From Candidatus Woesearchaeota archaeon (lineage in GTDB: Archaea; Nanobdellota; Nanobdellia; Woesearchaeales; JACPBO01): a stretch of DNA of 64,000 nt. Below, piece by piece: positions 57,844-64,000 of this stretch. The DNA lies in NCBI GenBank assembly GCA_030651135.1, contig JAUSCS010000006.1, positions 132,851 to 196,850 of the forward strand. The letters are read 5' to 3'. The number at the start of each line of letters is the position of its first letter. Position 1 is the first letter of the stretch. The notes beneath the pieces were generated by a model. That model saw only the letters and a list, made by a program, of their open reading frames with translations. It was not told the DNA's origin and ran no database searches. The position numbers and the translations under genes were made by a program.

Positions 57844-58631
57844 AAACAATACTGCTTACATTCGATGTTGAGGAATTTGACCTTCCAAAAGAATTTGGCT
57901 TGAACATATCTAAAGAAGACATGAGCAAAATACCGGCAGAAGGAGTTAAAAAAATGATTGTGCTGTTAAAAAAGCACAAAATCATGGCAACTTTCTTTGC
58001 AACGGCATATTTTGCATTAAAAAATAAAAATTTGATAAAACAGATAAAAAAAGAAGGCCACGAAATAGCGCTTCACGGTTATCTTCACGAGCATAATTAT
58101 AAAAAAATGAGCGAAAAAGAGGCGCTTTATTACCTAAAAAAAGGAAAACAAGAGATTGAAAAAATAACAGGAACACGAATTCTTGGCTTCAGGGCGCCGC
58201 GAATGATGCCGCCGGCTTATTCAGTTCTCCAAGAATGCGGAATCAAATATGACAGTTCCATACACCCAACATACATCCCCGGCAGGTATAATTATTTTTT
58301 TAAAACAAGAAAGATTACAATCAAAAACAACATTGTTTCGATCCCATTGTCAACAACACCCCTGATAAGGCTGCCTTTTTCATGGCTATGGTTCAGGAAT
58401 CTTGGCTTAACTTATGCAAAATTTTGTACCTTAATTTCATTCGCCGATGTTAATTTCATAAACCTCTTTTTTCATCCCTGGGATTTCATAAACCTGAAAA
58501 AATTTAAACTGCCTTTCTTGATAAAAAACAATACCGGAGATAAATGCATCAATATGCTGGAAAATTATATCTTGTGGTGCAAAAAAAGCAAATACGAATT
58601 CAAAACAATAGGAAAGTATTTAAATTTATAA
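57840..58631 (+). CDS. Polysaccharide deacetylase (NodB/CE4-like)
   Basis: A 263-residue protein: TILLTFDVEEFDLPKEF supplies the motif 1 Asp residues, HEIALHGYLHEHNY the metal-binding histidines of motif 2, and GFRAPRMMPPAYSVLQECG motif 3; LFFHPWDF near the C-terminus is motif 5. It removes N-acetyl groups from glycan or from a lipid-linked sugar such as the PIG-L/ArnD-type substrates; this group is intracellular here as no signal peptide is present. The frame opens upstream, but ATG 57840 overlaps the methyltransferase stop. Confidence 0.82.
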   Translation: MKTILLTFDVEEFDLPKEFGLNISKEDMSKIPAEGVKKMIVLLKKHKIMATFFATAYFALKNKNLIKQIKKEGHEIALHGYLHEHNYKKMSEKEALYYLKKGKQEIEKITGTRILGFRAPRMMPPAYSVLQECGIKYDSSIHPTYIPGRYNYFFKTRKITIKNNIVSIPLSTTPLIRLPFSWLWFRNLGLTYAKFCTLISFADVNFINLFFHPWDFINLKKFKLPFLIKNNTGDKCINMLENYILWCKKSKYEFKTIGKYLNL

Positions 58632-58637
58632 AGATGG

Positions 58638-60239
58638 ATGAGGAAAATGAACATGCCAACAAGCAAAAAAGCAAGCACAGCCAAGATTTTGACAATCATC
58701 TGTTTTTTGCTGTATTTCTCGTTAGGCCTGGCTTTTGTCTTTTTGGGCAGGATTCATACTGATGAGCAGATTTACCTTTATTCAGCATTTGCCTTGACAA
58801 AAGGCCAGATTCTGTACGAGGATTTTTTCTACCAGCACGGCCCAATAATGCCTTATGTTTATTCAATCCCGCAGCTTATTTTCGGGCAAAGCCTGATTAC
58901 AGGAAGGCTGACTTCCTTGTTTTTTGGGATTTTAATGCTTTTTATGGTTTATAAGATTTCAAAAAAACTGGGAGGCGAGGTTTCAGCCCTGATTTCAGTT
59001 GCGCTCATAAGCTTCAGCCTTGTAAGCGTCTATAATTTTACTGCAATGATGACTTACACTCTTTCGATATTCCTTGCTTTGTCTTCAATATACCTTCTTC
59101 TAACCAAGCTGAAAGAGCCGATCAAGATTTTTGCATCTGTTTTTCTTATGGCGCTTGCAGTAGAAACAAGAATTGTAATTTTTCCAGGACTGATTTTGCT
59201 TTTGATTTACGTTCTTGTTAAGCATCTTAAAAACATAAAGAATCTGCTGGCAGCTCTAGTGTCTCTTATCCTGAACTTTTTAATTGTAATTTTCCCATTT
59301 TTATTGATTGCAAAGAAACAACTGATATTTGACACGCTTATATGGGCTTTCTCGCAAAACAAGTTTTTTGAGGAATTCGGAATTTTGGTGAAAAACAGGT
59401 TCTTCGGCATAAATTTCGGAGTTTTTTATCTGGATTTTATACTAGACACGACAAGGGATTTCTTCATACCGATTGTCGTGGCATTAGCTGCGATAATCTT
59501 CTTTGTAGTTAAAGTAAAAAACAAAGAAATAAGGATCAAGAAATTCATGCAAAAGAATCCAATTCTGCTTCTTGTTTTCGGAACATTTGTTTTGGTTGAG
59601 GCCGGCTATATTTATGCGGTTTATCTTCCGCCGCATTATACCAATTACATTTATCCTTTAATGTGTATATTCTCGGGAGTTGTAATTTCAAGATTTCTGT
59701 CAAAGATTGAAGATGCAACTATATTGAAAACTCTAAAGATGCTGCTTTTTATTTTAATACTTCTCTCACCCCTCATACAGGAAAGGCCTGCAATAAACTT
59801 CAGCCAGAACACAACATACAGAATAAGTGATGTTTACCAGGCAAAACTAGTTTCAGAAAAAATAAAACAATACACCGCAGAAGAGGATAAAATATTTACT
59901 TTCACGCCGCTTTATGCAGCTGCAGCCGACAGAATGGTTATGCCTGGCATGGAGCGCTTTTATTATAGCTTCTTCCCCACGTGGAGCACTGAGAAAGCCA
60001 AAGAATACAATGTAGCAAATGCTGATATGCTTCTTGACTATCTGAGCTCAAAAAAAGCAGGGGCAGTAGTTCTTACAGACTGGTTCTTCGGCAACCAGAC
60101 AGCAAGAGCCAGGGCGATCATAGACAAATACAGGCCCGCAATGCAGGAAGCAATTGAAAAGAATTATTATTTGAAAGAAAAGATAGAAGGCATAAGATTC
60201 GAGGGAGATGTTTATATTTATTTACCTAGGCAGCCTTAA
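58638..60239 (+). CDS. GT-C type membrane glycosyltransferase (PMT/DUF2029-like)
   Basis: A 533-residue polytopic protein with about eleven transmembrane helices and a C-terminal soluble domain from ~400. The first external loop GRIHTDEQIYLYSAFALTKGQILYEDFFYQHGP has the Asp-Glu pair expected of GT-C catalysis. ETRIVIFPGLILLLIYV and PPHYTNYIYPLMCIF resemble the PMT superfamily. A TATA-like element (about 58618-58630) just before the start would need a later transcription start, so transcription probably comes from upstream. Converges with the flippase gene (18-nt overlap). Confidence 0.75.
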   Translation: MRKMNMPTSKKASTAKILTIICFLLYFSLGLAFVFLGRIHTDEQIYLYSAFALTKGQILYEDFFYQHGPIMPYVYSIPQLIFGQSLITGRLTSLFFGILMLFMVYKISKKLGGEVSALISVALISFSLVSVYNFTAMMTYTLSIFLALSSIYLLLTKLKEPIKIFASVFLMALAVETRIVIFPGLILLLIYVLVKHLKNIKNLLAALVSLILNFLIVIFPFLLIAKKQLIFDTLIWAFSQNKFFEEFGILVKNRFFGINFGVFYLDFILDTTRDFFIPIVVALAAIIFFVVKVKNKEIRIKKFMQKNPILLLVFGTFVLVEAGYIYAVYLPPHYTNYIYPLMCIFSGVVISRFLSKIEDATILKTLKMLLFILILLSPLIQERPAINFSQNTTYRISDVYQAKLVSEKIKQYTAEEDKIFTFTPLYAAAADRMVMPGMERFYYSFFPTWSTEKAKEYNVANADMLLDYLSSKKAGAVVLTDWFFGNQTARARAIIDKYRPAMQEAIEKNYYLKEKIEGIRFEGDVYIYLPRQP

Positions 60240-61700
60240 TTTCTTCAAGAAATGCATCATTATTTTTAACTCTTCTCCTACAAATACCTTAAACAAGAAA
60301 ATCAAAGCAACATACAGTGCCATTCCCAAAACAATAGCTAAAATCTTCATTAATGCAGCTTGCGGATTTATAAGATAAACAATGATTGCCATAATCAATG
60401 ATGCAGCAACTATCCTCCACACCCTTATAAACTTGTAGTTTATCACTAGATCTTTTCCGCATATGAAGAGCAAACTGATCAAGATTAACAGATAGCTTGC
60501 AACCGCAGCAGCAGCAGATCCGTAAAAGCTGTATTTGGGAACAAGCAATATGTTCAGAGCTATATTCAACAGCAATCCAAGAACATAGACGACTCCTGCC
60601 GCTTTTGTTCTGTCAGATGTTATTGAAAACTGATAAAGCAGATAAACCAAAAATGAAAGAAAAGGCACAAGAGCCAGCCACGGCACAATATTCGCAGACT
60701 GGATGTATTTTTGCCCGGAAATCAATGTTATGATCTGGGTTTTCAATGCAAGAAACAGCAGCAGGGAAGGAATGAGCACAACAAGGCCGTATTTCAGGGA
60801 TGCATTGAATAATATGCCGTGATTTGTTTTCTTATGCCATGCTTCAGCAAAGTAGGGATAAATTATGTTTGCAGTGGTTGCAGCAAAAATATAAGTTATG
60901 CTTAACAGCGAATATGGCAGGCTGTACAGGCCAACGCTTTCTGCCCCCCAATAATTATTCAGCACAAACCTGTCAACAACAGTCAACAGCCAGCTTCCGA
61001 CATGCACAACTACAAGGGGCATGCTGAAATGAAGGGCTTTTTTTACAGCATTTCTGTCAAATCTTGTTTTTGATTTAATGAAATATGCAAGGTCTTTTCT
61101 GGTAGATATAAAATAAAGCACAAGGCTTATGAAGAATCCCAGAAGCCATGAGTAAAGCACAATCTGCAGATCCAGTCTTTTAAACAGCAAAAATGCAAAA
61201 AGAAGAATCACCGCCCAGAAGCTTGATGATATGAACTCGTAAAAATTTGCAAGCTCGAGCCTTTTGTCCGCAGTAAGGTATGCGGTATAAAGCTTTACAA
61301 TTATGCTGAAAAAAACAATTAAAAGGCATATTCTGAATTCTATTGCATAAGCGCTTAAATTCAATGAATAAAGGAAGATTTTTTCAAGCGGGGTTAATAT
61401 GAAAATCAGCAGCACAGCAATAATAAAGATGATATCAAAAATAACTATTGAAAAAAAACTCACTGTTCTTGCTTTGATTTTCGCTCCGCTTAATTTAGTC
61501 ATTATAAACTGGAAAAGCCCAAGGTCAAGAAGTGTTGCGGACACGAGGACGATTATTGAAAGCAGCGAGTAAATGCCATACTGCTCAACACTTAAATTTC
61601 TCGTCAATAAAACAGCCAGCAAAGGTGCAAATATGAAAATCAAGACCCTTACGAAATAAGAAAACACAATCTGCCTGGTTATCCTGTGGTATTTTTTCAT
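60222..61700 (-). CDS. Polysaccharide/oligosaccharide flippase (Wzx/RfbX type)
   Basis: A 492-residue membrane protein with about 14 transmembrane helices: TRQIVFSYFVRVLIFIFAP, LLTRNLSVEQYGIYSLLSII near the N-terminus, and the middle VDRFVLNNYWGAESVGLYSL typical of MOP-superfamily flippases. It would move lipid-linked glycans across the membrane. It overlaps the upstream epimerase by 4 nt. It lies amid glycosyltransferase genes, as Wzx does in O-antigen loci. Confidence 0.85.
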   Translation of the reverse strand: MKKYHRITRQIVFSYFVRVLIFIFAPLLAVLLTRNLSVEQYGIYSLLSIIVLVSATLLDLGLFQFIMTKLSGAKIKARTVSFFSIVIFDIIFIIAVLLIFILTPLEKIFLYSLNLSAYAIEFRICLLIVFFSIIVKLYTAYLTADKRLELANFYEFISSSFWAVILLFAFLLFKRLDLQIVLYSWLLGFFISLVLYFISTRKDLAYFIKSKTRFDRNAVKKALHFSMPLVVVHVGSWLLTVVDRFVLNNYWGAESVGLYSLPYSLLSITYIFAATTANIIYPYFAEAWHKKTNHGILFNASLKYGLVVLIPSLLLFLALKTQIITLISGQKYIQSANIVPWLALVPFLSFLVYLLYQFSITSDRTKAAGVVYVLGLLLNIALNILLVPKYSFYGSAAAAVASYLLILISLLFICGKDLVINYKFIRVWRIVAASLIMAIIVYLINPQAALMKILAIVLGMALYVALIFLFKVFVGEELKIMMHFLKKLRLPR

Positions 61701-62632
61701 TTACTTTGCTTCAGCCATTCCTTTGTAAGCTCCAGTCCTTTCTCCAAAGATGTTGTTGGCTCCCAACCCAGAATCCTTTTGGCCTTTGAATAATCGCACA
61801 CCATTTTGCCAACTTCAGACTGAGGATGCGGGTGCTTGGCAAAAGCCAATTTGCCAGAATCTTTGCAGATAAAAAGCGCAAGTTCCTTCATTGATATGTC
61901 CTTTCCGGATCCTGCATTAAATATTTCGCCATTTGCTTTTTCAGACAATGCAGCCCTAACGATGAAATCAGCGCAGTCTTCAACATAAAACAAATCACGC
62001 GTTTGAGAGCCGTTTCCATAAACTTCCAATTTTTTTCCTTCGATGCAGCGCTGTGTAAATATGCTCGTAACCCCTCCCTCTGAATTGCCTTTTTGATATG
62101 GGCCATAAGCTGTAAACGGCCTTACTATTGCAACTGGAAGCCCATACGCATTCCAATAAGATGATGCTAAATTCTCCCCGGCTATTTTTGAGGCAGAATA
62201 TGGCGAGCTTGCTTTTGTCGGATGCTCTTCATCAATAGCCCTGCCTTTTGCCTCGCTATAGACATGGGCGGAGCTCATGAAAACAACCTTTGTTTTGCTT
62301 TTTCTTGCTTCTTCAAGCACATTTAATGTCCCGAACACATTGTTCTGCACAGTTGCTTCAGGATCAACTATGCTGTCATGTATGTTTATGCTTGCAGCAA
62401 GATGAAGGCAGACATCAATTTTGTTTTTGAAAATTTCAGATAGGATTTTTTTATTTTTTATATCTCCGACAATTAAACCTTTAAAATTTTCATTTTCTTT
62501 GAATTCATCAAGGTTTTCTTTTCTTCCATTTGAAAGATTATCCAATGCAAATACATTTATTTTTTTGTCCAGCAAAGCCTTTACAACCCATCTTCCAATA
62601 AACCCTGCGCCGCCAGTTACTAAAGCATTCAT
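61697..62632 (-). CDS. NAD-dependent sugar-nucleotide epimerase/dehydratase
   Basis: A 311-residue extended short-chain dehydrogenase: VTGGAGFIGRWVVKALLDK, LHLAASINIHDSIVDPEATV, FMSSAHVYSEAKGRAIDEEH, YSASK and VRPFTAYGPYQKGNSEGGVT. Close in size and pattern to GalE/WbpP and to the gene at 15585-16520. The substrate (UDP-glucose or UDP-GlcNAc) cannot be told. It is 9 nt downstream of the radical SAM gene and overlaps the flippase, forming one operon. Confidence 0.82.
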   Translation of the reverse strand: MNALVTGGAGFIGRWVVKALLDKKINVFALDNLSNGRKENLDEFKENENFKGLIVGDIKNKKILSEIFKNKIDVCLHLAASINIHDSIVDPEATVQNNVFGTLNVLEEARKSKTKVVFMSSAHVYSEAKGRAIDEEHPTKASSPYSASKIAGENLASSYWNAYGLPVAIVRPFTAYGPYQKGNSEGGVTSIFTQRCIEGKKLEVYGNGSQTRDLFYVEDCADFIVRAALSEKANGEIFNAGSGKDISMKELALFICKDSGKLAFAKHPHPQSEVGKMVCDYSKAKRILGWEPTTSLEKGLELTKEWLKQSK

Positions 62633-62641
62633 TCTGATCCT

Positions 62642-64000
62642 TTACCCTTTGTATCCTATATCCCACCAATTAACAGGCAAGCCATAGCTGGCCATCTGTT
62701 TTTTTATTTCACTGAAAGCATGTTCTTTAAATTTGAGAATGTCATCTGCTGTCAGGCCATTTGGCAGGCCAACAATCGTATTGCAGTCATATAATTCCCA
62801 GTTTTTGTGCAATATCTTGAAATTATATTTTTCAGGATTTTTTGCCAGAGGTGTCCCGGGATTTGGAGCAAGAAGATTGAATTCAGCGCGGGAATTTTCA
62901 ACAATAAGCTTAAAGGGCATCAGATCAAGCAGATCATCAAAATTCTTCTTAACAGTAGAAAAAGTTGCATCGCAGCATTTTTTTGCAACTGCCAGAGTCT
63001 GTTTCATTGTTTCCATAGTTTCGCCAGGCAGGCCAAGCATGAATCCAGAGTGGAACAGCATTTCGTTTCTTTTGAATGTTTCGGCTATTTCAAGTATCTT
63101 CTTTACAGTCATCCCTCTGCTGTTGAACTTCAAAACCTCATCAGAGCCGGATTCCATTCCAATATAAAGGTTGCTGCAGTTCGCCTTTTTCAGCAATTGC
63201 AGCACTTTGTCATTCACGCCATCAGGCCTTGTTGCAGTCCTGAACGGCAATACATTTTTCTTTTTGATCATATTTAATATTTCTTCTGCCCTCTGCATAT
63301 TTAAGCCAAGGAACTCATCTTCGAGTCTTATTTCAAGCTTTGGATTTAAAGAAAAAGCAAGTTCAAGTTCTTTCTCGATCTTTTCATAAGGCCTGTACCT
63401 TATTCCGCAGCCATGTGTATAAGGAACCTCGCAATAGCTGCATTTATGAGGGCAGCCGCGTGTGCACATCAGCACAACATAAGAATAATCGCGCATATCA
63501 ACAAGATCATAAGCCGGAACAGGTATTTCATTTTCTTTCAGTATTTCTCTGTCAGGGTTATTTATTATTTTTTTATTTTTCCTGTAAGAAATCCCTTTTA
63601 TTTTGTCAAATGACATCCCTTTTGCCAGCTCAAGCATTGTTTTTTCGCCTTCGCCTCTTGCAGCAACATCAATGAAATCATTTTTCAGAGTGTCTTCTGG
63701 TGTGTGAGTCACATGTATACCGCCTATCACAACAATTGTCTCTGGAGAAGCTTCTTTTACAGCTTTTGCGATTCTTAAAGCAGGAAGATAGGAAAGTGTT
63801 GATGATGTTATGCCGACAATTTTTGGATTTTTTCTTTTTATTTTGTTTTTAACAACAACGCATATCTCTTCTATAGAGCGCCTCAATAAAGAGGGCCTTT
63901 CAAACTGCATCTTTTTTGTGTCAAGAACTTCAACATCAACCCCATTGCCCCTTAGAAAGGCAGCTATATATAACAGGCCTTTTGGCGGAAACAGTGTCAG
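62642..64000 (-). CDS. B12-binding-type radical SAM protein (5' end beyond window)
   Basis: An open frame of ~452 codons that runs off the right edge; a Met at 63908-63910 is internal, because upstream codons continue a typical sequence, FPPKGLLYIAAFLRGNGVDV. The N-terminal domain continues VVIGGIHVTHTPEDTL, as in cobalamin-type proteins; the radical SAM cluster is CTRGCPHKCSYCEVP (CxxxCxxC at about visible residues 183-190), and LYIGMESGSDEVLKFNSRGM follows. Related to the gene at 55840. Perhaps a methylase or isomerase acting on polyprenol or sugar lipids. It is first of the epimerase-flippase operon within the window. Confidence 0.82.
   Translation of the reverse strand: MTLFPPKGLLYIAAFLRGNGVDVEVLDTKKMQFERPSLLRRSIEEICVVVKNKIKRKNPKIVGITSSTLSYLPALRIAKAVKEASPETIVVIGGIHVTHTPEDTLKNDFIDVAARGEGEKTMLELAKGMSFDKIKGISYRKNKKIINNPDREILKENEIPVPAYDLVDMRDYSYVVLMCTRGCPHKCSYCEVPYTHGCGIRYRPYEKIEKELELAFSLNPKLEIRLEDEFLGLNMQRAEEILNMIKKKNVLPFRTATRPDGVNDKVLQLLKKANCSNLYIGMESGSDEVLKFNSRGMTVKKILEIAETFKRNEMLFHSGFMLGLPGETMETMKQTLAVAKKCCDATFSTVKKNFDDLLDLMPFKLIVENSRAEFNLLAPNPGTPLAKNPEKYNFKILHKNWELYDCNTIVGLPNGLTADDILKFKEHAFSEIKKQMASYGLPVNWWDIGYKG

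Noticed and set aside
62733-63277. Plus-strand frames opposite the last radical SAM gene
   Set aside because: Antisense to a frame with an intact CxxxCxxC cluster and conserved downstream motifs; no independent evidence.
1-64000. CRISPR array
   Set aside because: No regularly spaced direct repeats of 24-37 bp were seen anywhere; the repeats found are single direct pairs or palindromes.

Overview
The window looks like about 64 kb of an AT-rich archaeal chromosome, most likely from a small-genome DPANN lineage (Woesearchaeota/Pacearchaeota-like). That placement is inference. What I see directly is archaeal information machinery (Orc1/Cdc6, RadB, aMBF1, GatE, archaeal uS2, AK6/Fap7-type kinase, RqcH), TATA boxes placed about 26 nt upstream of start codons (leaderless mRNAs), tightly packed genes with ATGA overlaps, and an isolated 5S rRNA gene with its own promoter. 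I found no tRNA gene, no 16S or 23S rRNA and no CRISPR array.

Region 1 (1-7.75 kb, minus strand) is one long operon: gatE, a duplicated left-handed beta-helix acyltransferase, an alpha/beta hydrolase, pta, two PEP-utiliser 'swivelling histidine' proteins and an edge-cut hypothetical gene. Region 2 (7.8-16.5 kb) holds a micro-operon of two very small genes, an origin-like intergenic patch, orc1/cdc6, a PEGA lipoprotein, two half-size MgtE transporters with serS, rpsB, radB and a galE-type epimerase. Region 3 (16.6-23.4 kb) is a surface-glycosylation cluster: GT-C-like membrane proteins, a processive GT2, a membrane CxxC thioredoxin-like protein, an ArnT/PMT-like enzyme and a DPM1-like enzyme. 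Region 4 (23.4-28.1 kb) has aMBF1 and a membrane-anchored winged-helix regulator followed by an ABC-2 exporter.

Region 5 (28.1-48.1 kb) is accessory in character. It carries an IS200/IS605 element whose transposase ribosome-binding site is locked in a hairpin, a GT4-fusion plus GH130 pair, the 3' remnant of a Xer-type tyrosine recombinase, and a GC-richer amidohydrolase lipoprotein framed by an 18-bp direct repeat and a cluster of palindromes. It also has two copies of a winged-helix/RelE-like toxin-antitoxin module, a GlmU-like protein paired with YvcK, an RqcH lacking its C-terminal domain, a tandem Lrp/AsnC regulator, a Fic protein with a perfect inverted-repeat operator, and the lone 5S rRNA gene.

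Region 6 (48.1-64 kb) is a large surface-polysaccharide locus. It starts with a ribbon-helix-helix/nucleotidyltransferase fusion divergent from a UDP-glucose-type dehydrogenase, then has a complete dTDP-L-rhamnose operon (rmlC, rmlB, rmlD, rmlA), glycosyltransferases, a methyltransferase, a polysaccharide deacetylase, two B12-type radical SAM proteins, another GT-C-like enzyme, a Wzx-type flippase and epimerases. Together regions 3 and 6 describe synthesis of activated sugars, lipid-linked assembly, modification, flipping and transfer to cell-surface molecules. The most unusual items are the duplicated TA family, the RHH-nucleotidyltransferase fusion, the micro-operon next to the origin-like patch, and the integrase remnant and direct repeats around the amidohydrolase islet.
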